A stretch of 64,000 nt of DNA from JBAZTO01 sp041661865 (GTDB taxonomy: Bacteria > Planctomycetota > Phycisphaerae > SM23-33). Shown piece by piece: positions 7,533-14,914 of the stretch; the stretch's first letter is position 1, and each line of letters begins with the position of its first letter. Location of the stretch: assembly GCA_041661865.1 (NCBI GenBank), contig JBAZTO010000017.1, positions 1-64,000 of the forward strand, given 5' to 3'. The translations under genes and the position numbers were made by a program. Under the pieces are notes generated by a model, which did no database searches, was not told the DNA's origin, and worked only from the letters and a program-made list of their open reading frames with translations.

Positions 7533-9020
7533 CTACTTGGCAAAGGGGAATTCGCCCAGCGAAATCACGACGCCCTGGGGGTTGTAGTAGTGGGCGCAAA
7601 ACGACGTTTCGCCCAGGCTCGTCAGCACCAGGGCGTAATAGTTCCCCCGCTTGCAGTCGGCAAGTTCCTCCGCCGTCGGCCCGGCGCGGTCAGCGTTCTG
7701 GAGCTTCTCGAAGTGATCGTGGAAGCGGCAGAGGGCGTCCCGGCCGTCAGCAAGCGAGCGGATCGAGGGATTATACGTCAGATCGTCTTCTTTCACCTGT
7801 GCGTCGGGCGGATATCGCGTCGCCCGCGCCTGCGGGCCGTCATAGAACACCTGGCCGCCCCAGGCATAGCGGCGGTCTTCCCGGTCCGACCCGGACACCG
7901 TCGCGAAGGCCGCCTGAATCTGCGACCGGCTGAGCATGTCGTTGAGCAGGTACAGGTTCCACAGGTCCACCATCGACAGCTTGTCCACCTGCTTGTCGAA
8001 GCGAATGCTCAAGTCCTGCTGCGTCGCGGCGCGATACGTCCCCTGCTTGATGTGCCGCCGCTTGGCCAGGCTGCCGGCCAGGTCGGAGATCAGTTGTGCC
8101 CGCGTGACCTCGACTCGCCTGGGATCGTGCGACAGGCGGCTGAGCAGGTGGAAGTCGCGAATGTTGAAGCGATAGCCGTACTCGTCGCGCCACTTGTTGG
8201 CCAGGTAGGCCACCTCCGGCATCACGTCCTGGCGGGCCTTGTAAATGTAGGCGGAGGTGAGGAGTTCGGAGACGGTGGAGGGCAGATAGTTGAACGTCTT
8301 GAGGAAGGTCTGGACGACCGTCACGGTGTCGGTCCTGGCCGACATCGCCAGAATCCGCGGCCGAAGCGTCGCGATCGGCACGCGCCGGGCCAGGATCTCG
8401 ATGGCCGAGCCCCGCGCGGTGAAGCCGGCGGTGTTCAGTCCGTCCAGCAGAGCCTGGTCCCAGGTCTTTCCGCTGAGGCGTTCGACGATCTGCTGGAAGT
8501 AAGCCTCATCGGCGGCGTTGGCCGGTTGCGCGTCGCCCCAGACATGCACCACTTCCGACAGCACAGCCACCGTCGGGTGCCGCGTCAGCCACTCCATCAG
8601 AACGTCGCGCATCGGCCCGTTGGCCTTGACGTGCGGCAGGACCTTGATAACGTACTGCGTCAGTTCGGGGTAATTCTTCCGTAGGAGAAATTCGAGCACC
8701 TCACGCTGGAGGTCGGGCGGGTTGGACGGGTTGCTCAGCACGGAGGCCAGTTGTTCCAGCACGACCGGCTCGTCGCCGCCCAGGCGAGCCACCAGATTCA
8801 GCGAATTGATCCGCGGCTGTAACTCCAGGTCGCTATCGGTGACGCGCTGAAGGTTGTAGAGCAGGATCGTCTGGCGCGGGTAGTTGGCCCGGCCGCCGGC
8901 GGCGCGGGCCTGATCGTATTGATCGACCGTGCAGGGCGGGCCCGACAAATTGCCCGCGCATCCCGCGCCCAGGGCCAAGAGACCTGCCAATGCCGCCGCG
9001 AGTTTCACTGAGTGCTTCAT
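7533..9020 (-). CDS. Lipoprotein of unknown function with HEAT-like helices
   Basis: 495 residues. The N-terminus MKHSVKLAAALAGLLALGAGC is a lipoprotein signal with a lipobox ending at Cys21, so the mature protein should be membrane anchored. The middle (about 60-330) is helical with repeat-like segments (VVLEQLASVLSNPSNPPDLQ and VLMEWLTRHPTVAVLSEVVH), suggesting an alpha-solenoid. The C-terminal 120 residues contain a motif-poor region with GGQVFYDGP and NYYALVLTSLGE. I do not recognise a named family. It converges with the BFN gene (23 bases between stops). Confidence 0.7.
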   Translation of the reverse strand: MKHSVKLAAALAGLLALGAGCAGNLSGPPCTVDQYDQARAAGGRANYPRQTILLYNLQRVTDSDLELQPRINSLNLVARLGGDEPVVLEQLASVLSNPSNPPDLQREVLEFLLRKNYPELTQYVIKVLPHVKANGPMRDVLMEWLTRHPTVAVLSEVVHVWGDAQPANAADEAYFQQIVERLSGKTWDQALLDGLNTAGFTARGSAIEILARRVPIATLRPRILAMSARTDTVTVVQTFLKTFNYLPSTVSELLTSAYIYKARQDVMPEVAYLANKWRDEYGYRFNIRDFHLLSRLSHDPRRVEVTRAQLISDLAGSLAKRRHIKQGTYRAATQQDLSIRFDKQVDKLSMVDLWNLYLLNDMLSRSQIQAAFATVSGSDREDRRYAWGGQVFYDGPQARATRYPPDAQVKEDDLTYNPSIRSLADGRDALCRFHDHFEKLQNADRAGPTAEELADCKRGNYYALVLTSLGETSFCAHYYNPQGVVISLGEFPFAK

Positions 9021-9238
9021 GTTCCCTGATCTTGCTGTAGACCACCTTCCCCATCCGTGGGGAAAGCGTGGATACTAGCGATATCGACGCTCGCTTAGCA
9101 AGCCCTTTGCGTCAGCCCTTTGCGTCGGATCCCTGCCTCTTCGACTGGTTGCCATCGGCACATGGATATCGGCTCGTGGTCGCACACGCCGCGACCACGG
9201 CGCCTGCGTCCTTTGCGTCCAGCGGCATACCTGCCGAG

Positions 9239-10186
9239 CTACTCCTCTTCCTTGGCCGGGTAGGTCGGCGCGCGGCCTTCGAGCACCGCCACGATGTCGT
9301 AGACCACGTCGCACATGGCATCGACGGCTGCGGGCACGCGGGCGGCGACGTGAGGCGTGAGAATGACGTTAGGCAGGCCGAACATCGGGTAGTCCGGTGG
9401 CGGCGGCTCGGGGTCGTGGCAGTCGATCACCGCGGCGGAGACTTTGCCGCCGCGGATGGATGCCGCGAGGGCAGGGTAGTCCACGCACGGGCCGCGAGCG
9501 GCGTTGATGAACTGCACGCCCGGTTTGAACTGCTCCAGCGCAGCCGCATTAATCATCCCCCGCGTCAGGCGCGTCAGCGGAACGTGGATGGTAATGATGT
9601 CACTGTTGGCATAGAGCGTCGGCTTGTCGACCTCCTGGGCCGGATAGTCCAGGTCGATGGGAATAATATCGTTGTACAGCACCTTCATGCCCAGCCCCGC
9701 GGCCGCGCGCCCCACGCGGCTGCCGATCCGCCCGGCCCCGACAATGCCCAGCGTCGCGCCCGACAGGAAGCGTCCGAAGATGCCCTTGCGGGCCTTGTGG
9801 AACTCCTCGTCGCTCATGGGGCCGGTCATCGGCCAGAAACGGCGGTTCATCTGCACGATCATGCCGATGATGTAGTCCACCACGGCCAGCGTGTTGGCCG
9901 CGGGGGTATGCACCACCGCGATGCCCCGCCGGCGGCAGGCGGCCAGGTCGATGTTCTCCAGCGCCACGCCCGCCCTGCCGACCACCTTCAGGCGCTTGGC
10001 CCGCTCCAGCAGGGCCTCGTTGACCTGCGTATAGGTGCGGACGACCAGGGCGTCGGCCTGGTCGATCTCGGCGGGCAAAAGCTCGGGCTTGACGCGCCGC
10101 ACCTCGCCGTGCTCAGCCAGGTAGGCAAGGGTGCGGTCGTTCAGCGGTTCGGTAACATAGATGATGGGCTTGGATGACGCGCTCAC
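9239..10186 (-). CDS. D-isomer 2-hydroxyacid dehydrogenase (SerA-like, no ACT domain)
   Basis: 315 residues, a NAD-dependent dehydrogenase of the D-3-phosphoglycerate dehydrogenase branch. The substrate domain carries RAGVALENIDLAAC. The nucleotide-binding domain has LGIVGAGRIGSRVG (Rossmann loop), the catalytic Arg in INAARGPCVDYPAL, DCHDPEPPPPDYP for the acidic partner, and the catalytic His in LTPHVAARVPAA. The C-terminal ACT regulatory domain of classical SerA is absent. The substrate could be 3-phosphoglycerate or another 2-hydroxyacid. It is divergent from the methyltransferase gene. The 218 bases downstream (9021-9238) contain only short CCCTTTGCGTC repeats. Confidence 0.85.
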   Translation of the reverse strand: MSASSKPIIYVTEPLNDRTLAYLAEHGEVRRVKPELLPAEIDQADALVVRTYTQVNEALLERAKRLKVVGRAGVALENIDLAACRRRGIAVVHTPAANTLAVVDYIIGMIVQMNRRFWPMTGPMSDEEFHKARKGIFGRFLSGATLGIVGAGRIGSRVGRAAAGLGMKVLYNDIIPIDLDYPAQEVDKPTLYANSDIITIHVPLTRLTRGMINAAALEQFKPGVQFINAARGPCVDYPALAASIRGGKVSAAVIDCHDPEPPPPDYPMFGLPNVILTPHVAARVPAAVDAMCDVVYDIVAVLEGRAPTYPAKEEE

Positions 10187-10313
10187 GGGTCTGACTCCAA
10201 TTCAAGGTATTGAGTTCAAACTGCAAGATGTGAACGTTTACACGCACGCGGGATTGCACGCAAGGCCATTTGCCGGTATTGACGCACTCTTACGGAACTA
10301 CCTGGAGAATCAA

Positions 10314-11006
10314 ATGGATCGTCAAGAGGCACAACAGATTTACGGCGGACCTTGGTATCACACGGCTGACGGAGGCGTGATCGAGAGCCTTGATCCTCTC
10401 CGGGCGGAGGATGTCGCCCGCGTTGTGGGACCGATCCGAGAGCATCTCCATCGCGAGATCGCGCCCGAGGCGAGAGTCCTCGACCTCGGCTGCGCTACGG
10501 GGCGATATTCGTTCGTCATGGAAGAGATGGGGGCCATTGTCACGGGGTTGGATTGCGTGGATTGGTCAATCGCCTACGCGCAGGGCCTGGCGACGAGATG
10601 GCAAAGGCGATGCATGTTTGTCGTGGGAGATTTTGACCATCTGCCATTCGCCCCGGATTCGTTCGACCTGGCGCTGTTCCCGCAGAACATCGTGGAGACC
10701 AGCTACCGGCAGATGGAGCGTCTGGTTGAGCAGCTGTCGAGCATCCTCGTACGCGGCGGGAAGCTCTGCCTCTGGATGAGGGACAACCTCATTACAGCAT
10801 TGGCAAAAGGCAACGCCTCCGGTTACGACCCGGCTACAGGCGTTCTTGCCTCTCATTTTCGCGCGGGTGAGTATGAGCCGGTACCCTACAATTGCTGCTT
10901 CTGGACCGTCGGCTTCGCTCGTCATGTGGTTGAGCGACATTTCACGATGCTCAGTTGCGAGCCGGTCTCAGATGGTTTTTGGCTGGTGTTTACCAACAAT
11001 GGGTAA
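10314..11006 (+). CDS. Class I SAM-dependent methyltransferase
   Basis: 230 residues from ATG 10314 (GGAG seven bases upstream). An upstream in-frame ATG at 10161 would overlap the divergent gene and adds unrelated sequence. Motif I is VLDLGCATGRYSFVMEEMG (SAM binding). Then ITGLDC-type strand 2 (here IVTGLDCVDWS), FVVGDFDHLPFAPDSFDLAL (motifs II and III) and a C-terminal sheet. The substrate cannot be told from sequence. The flanking region downstream is filled with palindromic repeats. Confidence 0.82.
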   Translation: MDRQEAQQIYGGPWYHTADGGVIESLDPLRAEDVARVVGPIREHLHREIAPEARVLDLGCATGRYSFVMEEMGAIVTGLDCVDWSIAYAQGLATRWQRRCMFVVGDFDHLPFAPDSFDLALFPQNIVETSYRQMERLVEQLSSILVRGGKLCLWMRDNLITALAKGNASGYDPATGVLASHFRAGEYEPVPYNCCFWTVGFARHVVERHFTMLSCEPVSDGFWLVFTNNG

Positions 11007-11030
11007 GTTCGCAGGCATCAGGTTTCGCTT

Positions 11031-11109
11031 GGTGCCACCCCCAAGTATTTCTTGGGGATGAAGGCGTGAAATGAAAACCCCCAAGCTTGGCTCGCTTGGG
11101 GACGGCACC
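11031..11109 (+). repeat. Family A-like palindromic repeat (CCCCAAG subtype)
   Basis: Bounded by GGTGCC and GGCACC, with the internal palindromes CCCCCAAG...CTTGGGG used twice (11037-11059 and 11086-11102). It opens a 460-base stretch (11007-11466) without a gene that is almost entirely repeats. Confidence 0.6.
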
Positions 11110-11176
11110 ATTTCTATCAGCGTCTACAGCGGCAATGATGCGGCTGGCAGGGCCCCGCGCTACCACTATGTCATCA

Positions 11177-11245
11177 GGCCACTGCTGCGGTGTTTGCAGC
11201 AGTGTCGGCGTCAAGCACGGCTGCACACAGCGCAGCCGTGGCACC
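11177..11245 (+). repeat. Family A palindromic repeat
   Basis: Nearly the same unit as at 6775: CACTGCTGCGGTGTTTGCAG, then GCACGGCTGCACA and GCAGCCGTGGCACC. Flanked downstream by CATCGGACCAGATGCG, matching the flank of the copy at 54784. Confidence 0.65.
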
Positions 11246-11346
11246 ATCGGACCAGATGCGTAGCCAGGGCGTTTGGGCACACCCGCCCCCCGGCGAGGCC
11301 GCCTGTTTATGGTGAGAACCCGTGACTATTGTATGACCTTGCTGGT

Positions 11347-11468
11347 AGTCCTTCACAACTGATTTTGCTGGTGCCACGGTCAAGCGTTGTTTGCTTGGCC
11401 GTGCGGACACCCCCAAGCACACGACGCTTGGGGGCGGCACCAACTCACAAGTTTTGCCGTGAAGGACT
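11347..11468 (+). repeat. Palindromic element with 10-bp terminal inverted repeats
   Basis: AGTCCTTCAC (11347-11356) and GTGAAGGACT (11459-11468) are perfect inverted repeats. Inside lie TGATTTTGC/GTTTTGCC and a GGTGCC (11370) to GGCACC (11436) core with CCCCCAAGC/GCTTGGGGG. The right end overlaps the stop codon of the oxidoreductase gene. It looks like a small non-autonomous or REP-type element of about 120 bases. Confidence 0.6.
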
Positions 11469-12627
11469 AAACAGGCAATTGCGGCAGATCGACCCAGGCC
11501 CGCTTCTGCCAGCTCTCCAGGCCTTTCTCGGCCAATTGCACGCCCTTGGCCCCTTCCAGCAGCGACCAGCGGAAGGGCTCGCCTTTGACCACGTGGCGCA
11601 GGAACAGTTCCCACTGGATCTTGAAGGCGTTGTCATAGGCCTGCTGGTCCGGCACGACCGTCCAGCCATCGAAGAAGTTGATGGGCGAATCGACATCGGG
11701 GTTCCAACTGGGTCGCGGGGTAGCCGAGTACGGTTGCATCCAGCACTTTCGCAGGCCCGCGACGGCAGAGCCCTCGGTGCCGTCGACCTGGATCGTCAGC
11801 AGGTCGTCGCGACGGACGCGGACGGCCCAGGAGGAGTTGAAGTGCGCCACCACGCCGCCTTCGAGCATGAAGGTGGCGTAGGCGGAGTCGTCGGCGGTGC
11901 AGGGGTAGGCCTTGCCGGCCTCGTCCCATCGCTGGCCGATGTGGGTGGCGCCCAGGCACGAGACGGCCTGCACCGGCCCGAAGAGGTTGTCCAGCACGTA
12001 GCGCCAGTGGCAGAGCATGTCGACGATGATCCCGCCGCCCTCTTCCTTGCGGTAGTTCCAACTGGGCCGCTGCGGACTGACCCTGTCGCCCTCGAAAACC
12101 CAGTACCCGAACTCGCCGCGAACCGACAGGATCTTGCCGAAGAAGCCACTGTCGCGAAGCATCCGCAGTTTGACCAGCCCCGGCAGCCAGAGCTTGTCCT
12201 GCACCACGCCGTGCTTGACGCCGGCCTTCTGGGCCAGGCGGTACAGATCGTGCGCGTCCTGGGCGGTCAGGGCGGTGGGCTTTTCGCAGTAGACATTCAG
12301 GCCCGCGGCGATGGCCTTCTTCACCGACGGCACGCGCAGGTTAGTCGTCTGGGCGTCGAAGTAGATGGTGTTAGACTTGTCCGCCAGCGCGGCGTCCAGG
12401 TCGGTTGTGAACTTCCTGACGCCCGACATGGCGGCCAGGGCCTCGAGCTTGGCGGCGTTTCTGCCGACCAGGACCGGGTCGGGCATGATGACCTCGCCGT
12501 CGCCGACCTTGACGCCCCCCTGCTTGATGATGGCCACGATCGACCGCATGAGGTGCTGGTTGGTGCCCATGCGCCCGGTCACGCCGTTCATGATGATGCC
12601 GACCCTGTGCGTTTTGACGTTACTCAC
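11467..12627 (-). CDS. Gfo/Idh/MocA family oxidoreductase
   Basis: 386 residues from GTG 12627, with AAAGG upstream. A TTG/CTG-type start further upstream is less likely. The N-terminal Rossmann domain begins VGIIMNGVTGRMGTNQH, an unusual loop with an insertion rather than the standard GxGxxG. GLNVYCEKPTALTAQDA holds the catalytic Lys of the EKP motif. The C-terminal alpha/beta domain (from about 150) has GGGIIVDMLCHWRY, where the family usually has a conserved Asp/His pair. Members act on sugars or inositols with NAD(P). The substrate is unknown. The neighbouring cupin could be functionally linked. Confidence 0.83.
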   Translation of the reverse strand: MSNVKTHRVGIIMNGVTGRMGTNQHLMRSIVAIIKQGGVKVGDGEVIMPDPVLVGRNAAKLEALAAMSGVRKFTTDLDAALADKSNTIYFDAQTTNLRVPSVKKAIAAGLNVYCEKPTALTAQDAHDLYRLAQKAGVKHGVVQDKLWLPGLVKLRMLRDSGFFGKILSVRGEFGYWVFEGDRVSPQRPSWNYRKEEGGGIIVDMLCHWRYVLDNLFGPVQAVSCLGATHIGQRWDEAGKAYPCTADDSAYATFMLEGGVVAHFNSSWAVRVRRDDLLTIQVDGTEGSAVAGLRKCWMQPYSATPRPSWNPDVDSPINFFDGWTVVPDQQAYDNAFKIQWELFLRHVVKGEPFRWSLLEGAKGVQLAEKGLESWQKRAWVDLPQLPV

Positions 12628-12736
12628 TGAAATCTGCCTTTCAAGGAGAACTGATTTTTCCGATTTCCAAAAACTATCCTGAAGCATCTGCCTAAGCGGC
12701 CCGGATTACCAGCCTTGCCGGCATTTGGTGCGGCCT

Positions 12737-13180
12737 TTATGGTTTTTCGGTGCATTGTGGCCGCGCGCCGGGGGGCAGTGGCGGAGCTTCCACCCCCGCC
12801 TTGGGCAGCGTGCCCTCCAGTTCCTGCCGCCAGTGGGCCACGTCGCCGGCGGGCCCGTAAATGTACATCAGGGTCAGCGGCGCGGGGCCGATGTTGGTCA
12901 TCTGGTGAAACTCGCCGGGCGGAATGTACACCGCCTGGCCGGCAGTGAGGGTCTGCCGCTCGCTGCCCAGGCACGCCTCGCCCGTGCCGCTGAGCACGAA
13001 GTAGACCTCTTCCTGCTCCTGATTGTGCCAGGGAACCTGCCCGCCGTTGGGTTCCAGCGTCACGTAGCCAACGGAAAAGTTGCTCGCCTGGATGGGCGAC
13101 GCCCCGCCGACGAGGTTCTGCGTCCGCCGCCGGGCTGGGTACGTCCTGCCGGCGATCTTGCTGAGGTCCGCGATAATCAT
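12737..13180 (-). CDS. Single-domain cupin protein
   Basis: 147 residues from ATG 13180. Cupin motif 1 is VPWHNQEQEEVYFVLSGTGE with the metal-binding His and Glu ligands. Motif 2 is GQAVYIPPGEFHQMTNIGPAP with the second His. Such small cupins are isomerases, dioxygenases or sugar-binding regulators. No specific reaction can be named. It lies 109 bases upstream of the oxidoreductase on the same strand and may share a transcript. Confidence 0.78.
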   Translation of the reverse strand: MIIADLSKIAGRTYPARRRTQNLVGGASPIQASNFSVGYVTLEPNGGQVPWHNQEQEEVYFVLSGTGEACLGSERQTLTAGQAVYIPPGEFHQMTNIGPAPLTLMYIYGPAGDVAHWRQELEGTLPKAGVEAPPLPPGARPQCTEKP

Positions 13181-13354
13181 CAGGGTCCACTTTCTAAGAG
13201 GGATGGATTTTACGCCCAATATTGCTCGGGCTCAACTTGAATTGTCAGGCTTGAGAAAGCTGAAGATTCGACACAGAGAAACAGAGGATCAGAGATATTG
13301 TTTCCCCTGCTCTGTCTGTTCCGTGTGCTTGCGGGAGGCGGCTGCGGATCGCTA

Positions 13355-13759
13355 TCACAGCACGCCGCCTCGCCATCTAACGATCATTGCGAACGCACTC
13401 GCCAGAACGAATGATCCTGCTGCAACCAATAGCGTGGGCTTGAACAATATGTTCAGGACTTCCGGCGGGTGCTGCGGATAAGAATAGAAGAGCTTAACCA
13501 TCAAGCCGGCGATGAGAACGAAGACGCTCATGAGGCCTAGTACGAGTAACTGCCACCCGAGTCTCTTGAATACCCGGCAAATCTTGGGATTGTCCTGGGT
13601 AATGTGCCCCAATAGCGTATCCAGCACTAAAGCGATGAGATACCCGCAGACGTGTATGCACGCGAGATATATCCATGCCGCGATAGTCCACGGATCACGC
13701 CGTTGTGAGGCTAAGCGAAAACTCCGTAACTTTCTGCGTCTCTCAGGTGCTGGCCACAC
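13355..13759 (-). CDS. Small membrane protein, unknown function
   Basis: 134 residues from GTG 13759, chosen because GGGGAG precedes it and a start upstream would run into dapF. A basic N-terminus is followed by three hydrophobic segments: about residues 27-47 (IAAWIYLACIHVCGYLIALV), 71-91 (LLVLGLMSVFVLIAGLM) and 107-128 (LLVAAGSFVLASAFAMIV). I do not recognise a family. Both flanks (13260-13330 and 13731-13800) carry CAGAGAAACAGAG-type repeats and their complement, so the gene sits between two copies of another small repeat. Confidence 0.55.
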   Translation of the reverse strand: MWPAPERRRKLRSFRLASQRRDPWTIAAWIYLACIHVCGYLIALVLDTLLGHITQDNPKICRVFKRLGWQLLVLGLMSVFVLIAGLMVKLFYSYPQHPPEVLNILFKPTLLVAAGSFVLASAFAMIVRWRGGVL

Positions 13760-13812
13760 AACTTGCTCCCCTGTTTCTCTGTCGCTCTGTGTCGCGTGGT
13801 TTCTCCTGAAAC

Positions 13813-14658
13813 TCAGCGTGCCTCGCCCATCCACTGGCCGCTGTAGACCTCGACGGCTGGGCCGGTCATGAACACGTGGTTGTCGCTCTCGCGCCAGGCG
13901 AGTTGGAGGTCGCCGCCGGGCAGATGGGCCAGCACTTCTCGCCCGCCTCTGCCGGCCAGCACCCCGGCCACGCACACCGCCGACGCGCCGGTGCCGCAGG
14001 CCAGCGTCACACCGCTGCCGCGTTCCCAGGTTCGCATCGTCACCTCCGACGGCGAGTGCACCTGCACAAAGTGTACATTGATCCGCTGGGGGAAAAGCTT
14101 GTGGGTTTCCAGCTCAGGCCCCACCTGCTCCAGCGCCACGGCGGCAACGTCCGGGACGTAGATCACGCAGTGCGGGTTGCCCATCGACACGCACGTCATA
14201 GTCCACTCGCCGGCGCCGGTCTTGATGGGCACATTGATGGCCCGCTCGCCGCCGACGCTGACGGGGATCCGCGCCGGCTCGATGATCGGCTCGCCCATGT
14301 CCACGGTGGCGCTGGCGACCTTGCCCGCGCCATTGAGGACCAGTTGGATTGTCTTGACCCCAGCCAGCGTCTCCACCCGCATGGGGTTGGCCGTGGACAG
14401 GCCGCGATCGTAGGCGAACTTGGCCACGCACCGGATGCCGTTGCCGCACATCTGGCTCTCGCTGCCGTCGGCGTTGAACATCCGCATGCGGACATCGGCG
14501 ATGTCCGAGGGCAGGACCAGGATCAGCCCGTCGCTGCCGATGCCGAAGTGGCGGTCCGAGACCGCCCGCGCTGTCGCCGCCGGATCGGCCAACTGCTGAT
14601 CGAACCCGTTGACGTACACGTAATCGTTGCCCAGCCCGTGCATCTTGGTGAACCGCAT
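13813..14658 (-). CDS. dapF: Diaminopimelate epimerase
   Basis: 281 residues from ATG 14658, where the family begins MRFTKMHGLGNDY (AAGAGG upstream). It converts LL- to meso-diaminopimelate for lysine and peptidoglycan synthesis. Both catalytic cysteines are present: one in SQMCGNGIRCVAKF and one in VTLACGTGASAVCVA. The length is normal. Making DAP suggests lysine or cell-wall synthesis. Confidence 0.95.
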   Translation of the reverse strand: MRFTKMHGLGNDYVYVNGFDQQLADPAATARAVSDRHFGIGSDGLILVLPSDIADVRMRMFNADGSESQMCGNGIRCVAKFAYDRGLSTANPMRVETLAGVKTIQLVLNGAGKVASATVDMGEPIIEPARIPVSVGGERAINVPIKTGAGEWTMTCVSMGNPHCVIYVPDVAAVALEQVGPELETHKLFPQRINVHFVQVHSPSEVTMRTWERGSGVTLACGTGASAVCVAGVLAGRGGREVLAHLPGGDLQLAWRESDNHVFMTGPAVEVYSGQWMGEAR

Positions 14659-14761
14659 GATGTAATCCTCTTGGAGTGCCGCCGGCGGCCTCGCAACACC
14701 GTTATTATACAAAGCGACGCCGCGATGTCACCTTCTCATCGGCGAGATCCCCAATCCCCTC

Positions 14762-14795
14762 CATCGGCATAGGTAAGCCCTCGCGGGCTGTCCCT
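14762..14795 (+). repeat. Dispersed repeat family D, copy 1
   Basis: CATCGGCATAGGTAAGCCCT continues as CGCGGGCTGTCCCT. The same 34-base run is found at 24232-24265 and a shorter version at 61297-61325. It contains the small palindrome AGCCCTCGCGGGCT. No other feature is seen in 14659-14914. Confidence 0.65.
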
Positions 14796-14914
14796 CCACA
14801 CCACCGTGCGTACGGCGAGGACTTGCACCTCCGAGTGACCAAACATGCTCGGCACACCAACGAAAGTGGCGGCCCATTGGACCGCCACGGGAAACACTTC
14901 TTCGGCTGCGGCGT

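Noticed and set aside
13355..13975. Long form of the small membrane protein starting at 13975
   Set aside because: The first 70 residues overlap dapF in another frame and look like an Arg-rich shadow; GTG 13759 with GGGGAG is better.
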